Notes: generated by a model from the sequence alone, not told the origin. A DNA stretch of 5,697 nt from an uncultured Clostridium sp. (GCA_947643685.1 CANRXD010000131.1:1-5697), one strand, 5' to 3'; shown: positions 1 through 5,620, counted from the stretch's first letter. Numbers and translations: made by a program.

Positions 1-150
1 TCCAATGTGGACAGCGTGTGGGTGGACGGAAGGCAGCTTGTGAAGGATCATAAACTCGTATTCACAGATCTGCAAAAGGAAAAAGAGGAGTTAAAAGCCG
101 CAATGGGTGCATTCCGGGCCAGGGCGGATAAATATTCTGAACTTTTATAA
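1..150 (+). CDS. C-terminal end of a probable amidohydrolase (partial)
   Basis: Only the last 49 codons lie in the window, ending with TAA at 148-150; the start is off the left edge. The visible peptide begins SNVDSVWVDGRQLVKDHKLV and ends in a charged Lys/Glu/Arg-rich helix. The pattern 'V..VWVDGR.LV.D..L' is typical of the C-terminal beta-sandwich of metal-dependent amidohydrolases of the TrzA/AtzA/MtaD type (nucleoside-derivative or cytosine deaminases). The metal-binding residues are upstream and cannot be checked. A hairpin and a separate promoter divide it from the transporter operon, so it is probably a neighbouring transcription unit. If it does share a pathway with the transporter, the imported solute could be an amidohydrolase substrate rather than a polyamine, but that is inference. 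The family call rests on a short tail. Confidence 0.6.
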   Translation, partial: SNVDSVWVDGRQLVKDHKLVFTDLQKEKEELKAAMGAFRARADKYSELL

Positions 151-161
151 GCCTACCTTAT

Positions 162-226
162 GAAGATTCCGGGTAAAAAATGCTTATGAAACCAAGTTTT
201 CAACGTCTTTTTTTCCCGGAATCTTC
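162..226 (+). terminator. Long hairpin after the amidohydrolase gene; possible terminator
   Basis: A perfect 12-bp inverted repeat (GAAGATTCCGGG at 162-173, CCCGGAATCTTC at 215-226) starts 11 nt after the stop codon. After one mismatch (174/214) the stem continues as an A6/T6 helix (175-180 with 208-213), leaving a loop of about 27 nt. GCCT at 151-154 and AGGC at 230-233 may extend it outward. Its place between a stop codon and the next promoter suits a terminator. However, the T tract lies inside the stem and no T run follows the right arm, so it is not a canonical intrinsic terminator. Confidence 0.45.
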
Positions 227-266
227 GCAAGGCTGAACTATTACCCGGTAAATTATTGAAATACGA

Positions 267-295
267 TTGACATTTATTATTTTCAATGGTATTTT
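267..295 (+). promoter_or_regulatory. Sigma-A-type promoter of the transporter operon
   Basis: A perfect -35 box TTGACA (267-272) is followed by a 17-bp spacer and a -10 box TATTTT (290-295, four of six matches). The upstream stretch is AT-rich, like an UP element. Transcription would begin near 302, giving an untranslated leader of about 245 nt before the first permease gene. No other comparably good promoter was seen between here and 549. Confidence 0.7.
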
Positions 296-307
296 TATGT
301 TGTTACT

Positions 308-444
308 GGAAACGAAAAAAATGTTTGTATTTTGATTCGTTTCCCGCGCCGGATTTGCGCCGCAGAGCGGCATATTTCCTATGCAAATCCGCGTGCATCC
401 CCCGGAGGGCTTATAAGCAAACGGCAAATTTTTTTATCGTTTGC
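308..444 (+). repeat. Three-hairpin palindromic element, copy 1 (operon leader)
   Basis: Hairpin 1 pairs GGAAACGAA (308-316) with TTCGTTTCC (336-344). Hairpin 2 pairs CGGATTTGC (350-358) with GCAAATCCG (383-391) and contains a perfect 5-bp inner hairpin (359-363/367-371). Hairpin 3 pairs GCAAACG (417-423) with CGTTTGC (438-444). The two ends are inverted repeats of each other: 308-327 and the reverse complement of 425-444 agree at 16 of 20 positions. Positions 338 to about 412 align at roughly 80% identity with the reverse complement of about 4533-4606, with a single 1-nt gap in the core. No target-site duplication was seen. It may be a MITE/REP-like element or a structured RNA. Confidence 0.65.
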
Positions 445-474
445 TATATATAAGGACGTGATATAGACTGGCTT

Positions 475-510
475 GCAAAAGGGACGTGGATGGAGAGGTC
501 CCTTTTCTGC
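475..510 (+). terminator. Attenuator-like hairpin in the operon leader
   Basis: AAAAGGGAC (477-485) pairs perfectly with GTCCCTTTT (498-506) around a 12-nt purine-rich loop. GC at 475-476 can add GC at 509-510 across a two-base bulge. The A-rich/T-rich stem base resembles a Firmicute intrinsic terminator, but only TTTTCTGCTT follows instead of a clean T run. AAGGAC at 452-457, in an upstream GGACGTG that is repeated at 482-488, could compete for GTCC and act as an antiterminator. Lying between promoter and first gene, it could set operon expression. This is inference; it may simply be a leader stem. Confidence 0.35.
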
Positions 511-531
511 TTGGCATCGCGAATGACAAAG

Positions 532-551
532 AAAGGTAGGATGGAGTCTTG
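532..551 (+). promoter_or_regulatory. Weak ribosome site and TTG start of the first permease
   Basis: Upstream of TTG 549 the purine-rich sequence AAAGGTAGGATGGAG offers only imperfect Shine-Dalgarno matches: GGAG 2 nt before TTG, or TAGG 8 nt before it. An ATG at 541 lies 4 nt after AAAGG but is in another frame, which reads into an A7 run (558-564) and stops at 622-624. Genes 2-4 of the operon all have clear GGAG sites, so the first gene looks poorly initiated or unusually controlled. Confidence 0.4.
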
Positions 552-1382
552 CTTGAGAAAAAAACAAAGATTTACTGGCTGTTTATTTTGCCGGGATGCC
601 TGTTTCTTGCAGTATTCATGCTGATCCCCCTGTTTTCCCTGATTTTTAAAACGTTTTTTGATGAGAGCGGGGCGTTTTCCTTGGGAAACTATTTTGAACT
701 GGTAAAGAGTACCTATTTTCAGCAGGTATTCTGGCGCAGTATCCGTTTGAGCCTGATCAGTACGGCGGTCAGCGCGGTGCTTGGTTTTCCGACTGCTTAC
801 TATATTTCCAAATATTCCAGGAACAAAGGGGTGCTGATGGCTCTGGCTGTGTTCCCTATGTTCACAAGTCCGGTAATTCGTTCCTTTAGCTGGATGGTAA
901 TTCTTGGCAAAAAGGGTGTAATCAATACCATGCTGGTAAGCATGGGACTGACCACAAAGCCCATCAGTCTGTTATATAATGAATTTTCCATGGTGGTCGG
1001 CTTTATCCAGCTTTTTCTTCCCACCATGATCCTTTCCCTGATCGGAGTTATGGATAATATTTCTGAAGATTTGAATCTGGCCGCCGGAAACCTGGGGGCT
1101 TCCAGGGCAAGTACCTTCCGCCATGTGATTTTGCCCTTAAGCATTCCCGGACTGGTGACGGGAAGCGTACTGGTATTTACCGGCTGTCTCACCGCCTACA
1201 CGACTCCCCAGCTCTTGGGAGGTACCGATACCCGTGTTCTTGCCACAATGATTTATCAGCAGGCCATGTCCTTGGGCAACTGGACTCAGGCCTCTGTGGT
1301 GGCTGTGGTGATGATTGTGATTACCATTGTGATTTCCAATGGAATCAATTACATCAGCAGAAAACTGAATCCTACGATATAA
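549..1382 (+). CDS. potB: Pot-type ABC transporter permease (first subunit, PotB-like)
   Basis: This is an inner-membrane channel subunit of a binding-protein-dependent importer. The 277-residue product has about six hydrophobic helices (roughly 11-33, 65-85, 95-118, 141-166, 198-220 and 250-272), the usual size for PotB/CysU-type permeases. The cytoplasmic coupling loop that contacts the ATPase is visible as LAA-x3-G-x9-VILP at 177-196, with Leu in place of the first Glu of the EAA consensus. Opening residues MLEKKTKIYWLFILPG are typical of the N-terminus. TTG at 549 is chosen because no ATG or GTG start lies in frame before helix 1 and the first internal Met (residue 24) would cut that helix. 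The ribosome site is weak. The ATPase gene follows after 16 nt. The symbol reflects family membership; the transported solute is not proven. Confidence 0.88.
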   Translation: MLEKKTKIYWLFILPGCLFLAVFMLIPLFSLIFKTFFDESGAFSLGNYFELVKSTYFQQVFWRSIRLSLISTAVSAVLGFPTAYYISKYSRNKGVLMALAVFPMFTSPVIRSFSWMVILGKKGVINTMLVSMGLTTKPISLLYNEFSMVVGFIQLFLPTMILSLIGVMDNISEDLNLAAGNLGASRASTFRHVILPLSIPGLVTGSVLVFTGCLTAYTTPQLLGGTDTRVLATMIYQQAMSLGNWTQASVVAVVMIVITIVISNGINYISRKLNPTI

Positions 1383-1398
1383 CGGAAAGGAGAATCAT

Positions 1399-2436
1399 AT
1401 GTCACTTTTGGAATTGCAGAATATTACTGCAGGATATGACAAAAACGTAATATTAAAGGATCTGAATTTTCAGGTGGAGAAAGGAGAGCTGGTATCTCTT
1501 CTTGGCTCCAGCGGATGCGGAAAAACCACAACGCTCCGTCTGATTGCAGGATTTTCCAATCCCATATCCGGTAAATTTATCTTTAACGGTCAGGATTACA
1601 CCCAGGTGCCGTTAAATAAAAGAAATTTCGGCTTTGTGTTCCAGAGTTATGCCCTGTTCCCACACATGACTGTGTTTGACAATGTGGCTTTCGGCCTTAA
1701 AATGAGAAAGCTTTCCCAGGACCAGATTAAAAAAGAGGTCATGGAAATGTTGGAAACCGTGGATTTAAAGGGCTTTGAGAACCGCTTTCCAAAGGAAATG
1801 TCCGGAGGACAGAGGCAGCGTGTGGCTCTGGCAAGAGCTCTCGTGATAAAGCCTGACCTGCTGCTTCTGGACGAGCCTCTTTCCAATCTGGATGCCAAGC
1901 TGCGCGTGAAAATGCGTGTGGAAATCCGCCGCCTGCAGCAGAAATTCGGCTTTACGGCCATCTATGTGACCCATGACCAGGAGGAGTGTTTCGCCATTTC
2001 CGACAAAGTGGCCATTATGAATCACGGAGTCATTGAACAGATGGACAGCCCGTCTGTGATTTATAATCATCCCAAAACGGAATTTATCGCCCGTTTCGTT
2101 GGATTTGAAAATTTCCTGGATTTAAAACGTACCGGAGAGGACGGAAAGTATCTGGCCGGGGATAACAGTGTAATTCAGGTGACAGAACGTAAGGACGGGG
2201 AGAAATTTAAAGCATGCATCCGTCCTGAGGATATCTTAATTGTTCCGGACGATTCCGGCGCAGTAAATCCCTTAAAGGGAGAAATTATGGTAAGTACATT
2301 CCTTGGAAAGCGCAATCAGTACAATGTCCGCACCGCCATCGGTGAGTTCGAGGTCAGCACGGACCAGGAGAGTGTTTACAAAATCGGAGATAAGGTGACT
2401 CTGTCCCTGACTCCGGGAAAAATTATTTTGCTTTAA
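1399..2436 (+). CDS. potA: Pot-type ABC transporter ATP-binding protein (PotA-like)
   Basis: This is the cytoplasmic ATPase that drives import, working as a dimer against the two permeases. The 345-residue product carries all nucleotide-binding motifs: Walker A GSSGCGKT (36-43), Q-loop Gln82 in FQSYALFPHMTVFDNVAFGL, signature MSGGQRQR (134-141), Walker B LLLLDEP with catalytic Glu159, D-loop SNLD (162-165) and switch His192. After the ATPase domain a TOBE-type regulatory region (about 240-345, with CIRPEDI at 273-279) fits the PotA/CysA/FbpC group and the usual length. ATG 1399 is preceded by AAAGGAG at good spacing. It sits between the permease (16 nt) and the binding-protein gene (21 nt), consistent with one mRNA. 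All catalytic residues are present, so it should be active. Confidence 0.95.
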   Translation: MSLLELQNITAGYDKNVILKDLNFQVEKGELVSLLGSSGCGKTTTLRLIAGFSNPISGKFIFNGQDYTQVPLNKRNFGFVFQSYALFPHMTVFDNVAFGLKMRKLSQDQIKKEVMEMLETVDLKGFENRFPKEMSGGQRQRVALARALVIKPDLLLLDEPLSNLDAKLRVKMRVEIRRLQQKFGFTAIYVTHDQEECFAISDKVAIMNHGVIEQMDSPSVIYNHPKTEFIARFVGFENFLDLKRTGEDGKYLAGDNSVIQVTERKDGEKFKACIRPEDILIVPDDSGAVNPLKGEIMVSTFLGKRNQYNVRTAIGEFEVSTDQESVYKIGDKVTLSLTPGKIILL

Positions 2437-2457
2437 AGCGAAGGAGAGAGAAAAATC

Positions 2458-3624
2458 ATGAAAAAAAGAGTTTTAAGCGTGGTTCTTGCAGCTGCCATGG
2501 CAGCATCCTTAACTGCATGTGGAAGCTCTTCTGACAGTACGGCCACCACGGCAGCGGCCACTACGGCAGCAGCTACGGAAGCCGCCACTACGGCAGCGGC
2601 GGATACGAAGGCTGAAGCTTCATCCAAAGCAGAAGAAGCACCCAAAACAGCATCTTTTGAGGGACAGGAGCTTCGTATTTCCACCTTTGCATTCAATGCA
2701 GAGCTGCTCCAGAAGAACGTGTACGAGCCCTTTGAGGCGGCTACCGGCGCAAAGTTAATCGTTGAGGGCGGAAAGAACGCAGAGCGTGCCACAAAGGTAA
2801 AAGAGTCCCCGGACAATTATGATATTATCATCATCGGTGACTCCTTCGTCGCTGACCTGATTCAGGATGGCATCATTGATACGGTTGACTCCAGTAAGAT
2901 TACAAATCTGGATGCCGTTTACGACAAGGCAAAGGCTCCCATGGGTGAGGAGTACGGTCCTGCGTATACCTTCAACCGCCTGGGAATTGTTTATGATAAG
3001 GCCACCTGCCCCATTGAGATCACTTCCTGGGAAGATCTGTTTAATCCTGAGCTGGAAGGCTCTATCGCAATTCCGGATATCACAACCACCACAGGCCCCT
3101 TATTTTACTATGGAATTGCCAAAATGGCAGGTCTGACCCCCGGACAGGACGATGAGGCTATTTTTGCGAAGCTTGAGGAATTGAAGCCCAATGTAATGAA
3201 AACATACACCAGCGCCAACGACACCATCACCATGTTAAACCAGGGTGAGATTTCTGTGGCAGTTCTTTTGGACTATGTATACACCACAGCAAAATCCGCG
3301 TCCGAGGATTATGTCTGGGTGGATCCGGCTGAGGGCGTATACAGTGGTTTCAATATGGTAAATATTGTAAAGGGCTGCAAGAACAGAGAGCTTGCTGAGG
3401 CTTTCCTTGATTTTTATATCTCCAAAGATGTTCAGCTTGCTGAGGCTTTAGACGGCGTTGATTCTCCGGTTCGCACCGATGTGGAGCTGACTCCTGAGCA
3501 GTCTGCAAACTTCACATATGGCAAGGACGTAATTGACGGCCTTCTGATTCCGGACTGGTCTGTAATTGTAGACAACAAGGCGGATTGGACTGCAAAGTGG
3601 AACGAGCTGTTCTCTGTACAGTAA
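2458..3624 (+). CDS. potD: Pot-type substrate-binding lipoprotein (PotD-like)
   Basis: This is the extracellular solute receptor of the importer, anchored to the outer face of the membrane. Residues 1-21 form a lipoprotein signal (KKR, hydrophobic core, lipobox LTAC with Cys21). A flexible Thr/Ala/Glu/Lys linker follows (about 22-65) and then a two-lobed binding domain (ELRIST.AF... to the C-terminus, 388 residues in all). Family-like stretches include YDIIIIGDSFVADLI, FNRLGIVYDK, SWEDLFNPELEG and a conserved-looking C-terminal SPVRTDVELTPEQ...LLIPDW. The N-terminal Trp/Tyr motif that stacks on polyamines in classical PotD (NW.DYI) is replaced by STFAFNAE, so spermidine/putrescine specificity is doubtful. 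ATG 2458 follows GAAGGAGAGA. The final permease starts 13 nt after the stop. Confidence 0.9.
   Translation: MKKRVLSVVLAAAMAASLTACGSSSDSTATTAAATTAAATEAATTAAADTKAEASSKAEEAPKTASFEGQELRISTFAFNAELLQKNVYEPFEAATGAKLIVEGGKNAERATKVKESPDNYDIIIIGDSFVADLIQDGIIDTVDSSKITNLDAVYDKAKAPMGEEYGPAYTFNRLGIVYDKATCPIEITSWEDLFNPELEGSIAIPDITTTTGPLFYYGIAKMAGLTPGQDDEAIFAKLEELKPNVMKTYTSANDTITMLNQGEISVAVLLDYVYTTAKSASEDYVWVDPAEGVYSGFNMVNIVKGCKNRELAEAFLDFYISKDVQLAEALDGVDSPVRTDVELTPEQSANFTYGKDVIDGLLIPDWSVIVDNKADWTAKWNELFSVQ
2542..2598 (+). repeat. Imperfect 15-bp coding repeat in the lipoprotein linker
   Basis: Three near-identical 15-bp units (2542-2556, 2557-2571, 2584-2598; consensus GCCACTACGGCAGCG) each encode Ala-Thr-Thr-Ala-Ala. 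A 12-bp insert (Ala-Thr-Glu-Ala) separates units 2 and 3. They form the tether between the lipid-anchored Cys and the binding domain. Units of this length keep the frame, so linker length could vary by slippage without breaking the gene. Confidence 0.7.
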
Positions 3625-3637
3625 AAGGAGTTTATTC

Positions 3638-4417
3638 ATGAAAAAGAGTAAATCACTGATGTTTGTAACGTTGCTGGTATATGTTTTTCTGATTGGTCCG
3701 CTGCTTGTGATTATGGCGGCATCTTTCAGCAATACTAACTATCTGAAATTCCCGGGTGAGGGCTTTACTCTCCGCTGGTATGAACAGATTTTACAGGTGA
3801 AGTCCTTCGGCAGTGCGGCCAAATACAGCCTGATTATTGCATTCGCCGCGACGGCCCTGGCTCTTCTTCTGGGACTTCCGGCAGCCTATGCTCTGAATCG
3901 TTACCGTTTTAAGGGAAAAGAAGCCATTAAGGGCCTGTTCCTTTCCCCGGTTCTGATTCCTGTGATCGTACTCGGTTTTGTGATGCTCCGCTATGTGGTG
4001 AACCGTTTCGGGCTTCCGGCCCTTCCCAGTCTTTTAATCGGCCACACGATTTTGTCGATTCCGTATGTAATGCGGGTGGTCACCTCCAGTCTGGCGAACT
4101 TTGATTTCTCCATGGAGGAGGCAGCCAGGATCCTGGGGGCAGGCAATATGTATACATTTTTCCATATCCTGCTTCCCAACATCAAGTCAGGAATTGTTTC
4201 CGCATGCATTATGGCAATCATCAATTCCTTCAATAATGTATCCCTGTCTGCGTTCTTAACCAGCGCAGGGGTGTCCATGCTTCCCATTGAGATGATGGCC
4301 TATGTGGAATACCACTTTGACCCCACCATCGCGGCGCTTGCTACTTTGCTGATGGTTGTGACCCTGGGCGTGATGCTTTTGATTGAAAAGACGCTGGGGC
4401 TTCAGAGTGTAGTTTAA
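3638..4417 (+). CDS. potC: Pot-type ABC transporter permease (second subunit, PotC-like)
   Basis: This is the second channel subunit, pairing with the product of 549-1382 in the membrane. The 259-residue product has about six hydrophobic helices (roughly 8-30, 62-84, 96-118, 130-150, 183-203 and 228-250). The coupling loop matches the permease consensus exactly: EAA-x3-G-x9-I-x-LP at residues 161-180. The extracellular stretch SFSNTNYLKFPGEGFTLRWY (residues 29-48) is characteristic of PotC-type permeases. ATG 3638 is preceded by AAAAGGAG 7 nt upstream. It is the last gene of the operon, followed by 532 nt without a convincing gene. A substrate other than polyamines is possible. Confidence 0.92.
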   Translation: MKKSKSLMFVTLLVYVFLIGPLLVIMAASFSNTNYLKFPGEGFTLRWYEQILQVKSFGSAAKYSLIIAFAATALALLLGLPAAYALNRYRFKGKEAIKGLFLSPVLIPVIVLGFVMLRYVVNRFGLPALPSLLIGHTILSIPYVMRVVTSSLANFDFSMEEAARILGAGNMYTFFHILLPNIKSGIVSACIMAIINSFNNVSLSAFLTSAGVSMLPIEMMAYVEYHFDPTIAALATLLMVVTLGVMLLIEKTLGLQSVV

Positions 4418-4422
4418 TATCT

Positions 4423-4441
4423 GTTCAGACAGCACCTGAAC
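4423..4441 (+). terminator. Weak hairpin just after the operon
   Basis: A perfect 6-bp inverted repeat (GTTCAG 4423-4428, CTGAAC 4436-4441) with a 7-nt loop lies 5 nt after the last stop codon. A T-rich stretch ending in GATTTTT comes only about 10 nt later, so termination here is uncertain. Confidence 0.25.
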
Positions 4442-4498
4442 GGTTATGTGGTTTGATTTTTAAGGAAAATGAAAGAGGACTTCCTGGAGACAGATAAT

Positions 4499-4625
4499 TC
4501 TAAGGAAATGCTGATTAAAGCAGCATTTCCTTAGAGCTTCCGGCGGAGGCACACGAATTTGCAAAGGAATTTGCCGCTTCGCGGCGCAAATTCGGAGCGG
4601 GAAACGCTTTAATCAGCGTTTCCCT
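4499..4625 (-). repeat. Three-hairpin palindromic element, copy 2 (inverted)
   Basis: Read on the minus strand it has the same order of parts as the leader copy. Hairpin C: GGGAAACGCT (4599-4608) with AGCGTTTCCC (4615-4624). Hairpin B: CGAATTTGC (4554-4562) with GCAAATTCG (4586-4594), enclosing GCCGC-TTC-GCGGC (4573-4585). Hairpin A: a perfect 15-bp stem, 4499-4513 with 4521-4535. The ends form an inverted repeat: 4504-4521 and the reverse complement of 4606-4623 agree at 17 of 18 positions, so each terminal repeat is itself part of a hairpin. GAATTTGC occurs twice (4555-4562, 4567-4574) opposite one GCAAATTC, allowing two folds. No ORF or target duplication was seen. Confidence 0.7.
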
Positions 4626-4650
4626 AAATGAGTGCTCTGAATTTTAAACG

Positions 4651-4686
4651 GGGGAGACAACGGCTTTTTTGAGCCATTGTCTCCCC
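4651..4686. terminator. Strong hairpin between the converging units
   Basis: GGGGAGACAA (4651-4660) pairs with TTGTCTCCCC (4677-4686). After a C/A mismatch, GGCT (4662-4665) pairs with AGCC (4672-4675), giving 14 bp around a T-rich loop. It stands between the forward operon and the reverse DUF1836 gene and could end either transcript. Neither side has a good T run: TGAACTGTTAC follows on the plus strand and CGTTTAAAATTC on the minus strand. It may therefore act as an mRNA end-stabilising stem rather than a classical intrinsic terminator. Confidence 0.45.
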
Positions 4687-4949
4687 TGAACTGTTACAAG
4701 AGGCACGGCCTGAGAGGAGAATTTTTTATATTTTCCCATACAAACCGGACGTATCCGGATTTTCCTGAGCAGAACTCCAAAATTTCCATAAACTTGGTGT
4801 GCTGATACATTTATTCTCAGTCAAATAATACAGAATGAATTTCCAGTCTGCAAGACAGCTGGACGATGCGCTGTGGTGGCATCATTGAGTGGATCGTAAG
4901 CAAAGCTATGCGCTCACGCCCATCACGAGAGTCCGCCGGAGAAAACATT
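4687..4949. other. Gene-poor spacer with small hairpin and doubtful ORF
   Basis: Nothing strongly supported lies here. There is a small hairpin, CCGGA (4745-4749) with TCCGG (4754-4758). The minus strand has a 43-codon ORF, ATG at 4948 to TGA at 4817, encoding MFSPADSRDGRERIALLTIH and onward to VLFD. It starts one base beyond the DUF1836 stop codon and has no Shine-Dalgarno sequence. Its peptide matches no family I recognise. It could be a coupled small gene, a relic of a longer gene, or chance. Confidence 0.35.
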
Positions 4950-5555
4950 TTACTTTTTTTTATGGGGAGGATTTTCAGAGCGTATCTCATCAGTCAGCCG
5001 TTCAATCATCTGCTTTTTTAAATACACGTCAAAAGCAAGCTCGCAGATAAAGGCAAAGAGCTGGAGGGCATCACGCTCGGATTCTTCTGCTTCTGGAAAT
5101 GTTTCAGAAGCAACTCGAAATTTTTCCTGTACGTCATCTTTCAGATTTTCCATTTGAGTATGTTCCATAGAAAATACTTCTGTATAAACCTTTGATAAGG
5201 GAAGCGATGTCTCACAGAAATGGTGTTCTGTAATGTAGGAAAGAATGGTTTCAATATCATTAAAATTCAATAGATTTTTGAAATAGTAAATGAATACCAG
5301 AAGCAGAATATGTTCCTGCGTGTACTTTTTACGTACCGGAGACGGGAGCAGATTGTTTTTGGCGTAGTTGTTTATCATAGTTTTTGTGAGCACCTTATCA
5401 TCCGGATAGCGCTTCAGCTCTCCCAGGTGTTTTTCCATAAAAGTAGTAACCTGATCCATATATAAATCAATTTGTGGAATATCTTCAACTTTAATATGAT
5501 CCAGGCTGTCCAAATGGCATAACAGATCTTTTAAGCGTTCTTCATTGGTTTTCAT
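4950..5555 (-). CDS. DUF1836 family protein, probable DNA-binding regulator
   Basis: This is a soluble 201-residue acidic/helical protein of the DUF1836 family, which is thought to include a helix-turn-helix domain; its target is unknown. The family-like block runs from DIPQIDLYMDQVTTFMEKHL (residues 25-44) through LTKTMINNYAKNNLLPSP (56-73) to KKYTQEHILLLVFIYYFKN (76-94), resembling a winged/MerR-like recognition region. The C-terminal half is helical and ends in a basic HKKK tail. The start is set at ATG 5555 because GAAAGGAGTT (5561-5570 on the complement) lies 7 nt upstream. The longer frame to 5606 would run through the promoter. It faces the transporter operon tail to tail and is divergent from an unseen gene to the right. 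An A8 run precedes the stop codon. Confidence 0.82.
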   Translation of the reverse strand: MKTNEERLKDLLCHLDSLDHIKVEDIPQIDLYMDQVTTFMEKHLGELKRYPDDKVLTKTMINNYAKNNLLPSPVRKKYTQEHILLLVFIYYFKNLLNFNDIETILSYITEHHFCETSLPLSKVYTEVFSMEHTQMENLKDDVQEKFRVASETFPEAEESERDALQLFAFICELAFDVYLKKQMIERLTDEIRSENPPHKKK

Positions 5556-5577
5556 AGCAGAACTCCTTTCAATCCCT

Positions 5578-5606
5578 ATTATATAGTAATGAAAACTATA
5601 TGACAA
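5578..5606 (-). promoter_or_regulatory. Promoter of the DUF1836 gene
   Basis: Read on the minus strand: -35 TTGTCA (complement of 5601-5606), a 17-bp spacer and a perfect -10 TATAAT (complement of 5578-5583). The start of transcription would be near 5571, giving a leader of only about 15 nt before ATG 5555. Spacing and sequence are close to the sigma-A ideal. Confidence 0.75.
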
Positions 5607-5620
5607 GAGGGTAATGTCAT
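5600..5620. promoter_or_regulatory. Possible operator dyad over the DUF1836 -35 box
   Basis: ATGACA (5600-5605), nine bases, then TGTCAT (5615-5620) form a perfect 6-bp dyad. Its left half coincides with the -35 box of the DUF1836 promoter, and it lies about 40 bp upstream of the divergent forward promoter. A dimeric regulator bound here would block the reverse promoter. Self-control by the DUF1836 protein is a reasonable guess but not shown. Confidence 0.35.

Larger units (their letters stand above)
302..548 (+). other. Structured 5' leader of the transporter operon
   Basis: This gene-free stretch lies between the inferred start of transcription and the first permease. It holds four hairpins in order: 308-316/336-344, 350-358/383-391 (enclosing GCCGC-AGA-GCGGC at 359-371), 416-423/438-445, and 475-485/498-510. 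The first three make up a repeat element whose core occurs again, inverted, downstream of the operon. GCAAAT occurs twice (383-388 and 424-429), and both copies can pair with the single ATTTGC at 353-358. The second copy runs straight into a T6 tract (430-435), so alternative folds are possible. I could not match the leader to a riboswitch class I know. Confidence 0.5.

Noticed and set aside
381..416. Possible 11-residue leader peptide (ATG 381 to TAA 416)
   Set aside because: It has no ribosome site, lies within hairpin 2, and the ATG is not present in the homologous trailing copy.
441..510. Purine-riboswitch-like bases (TATATAA...GATATAG) in the leader
   Set aside because: The P1/P2/P3 stems and the conserved GTTTCTACC-like segment are missing, and the expected P2 strand does not pair.
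200..567. Two minus-strand ORFs across the operon leader
   Set aside because: They run through the promoter and hairpins, have no ribosome site and show no family-like sequence; they are read-through of palindromic DNA.
2433..2816. 127-codon minus-strand ORF rich in Ala/Val
   Set aside because: It is the reverse shadow of the Thr/Ala repeat in the lipoprotein gene.
3448..3732. Minus-strand ORF across the lipoprotein-permease junction
   Set aside because: It overlaps two well-supported genes and a good ribosome site, and has no recognisable domain.
308..4625. Composite transposon carrying the transporter
   Set aside because: No transposase or target-site duplication is visible and the two copies are diverged; kept only as a possibility in the findings.
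5556..5606. Longer DUF1836 start at 5606
   Set aside because: It would place the coding start on the -35 box and ignore the clear GAAAGGAG site 7 nt before ATG 5555.
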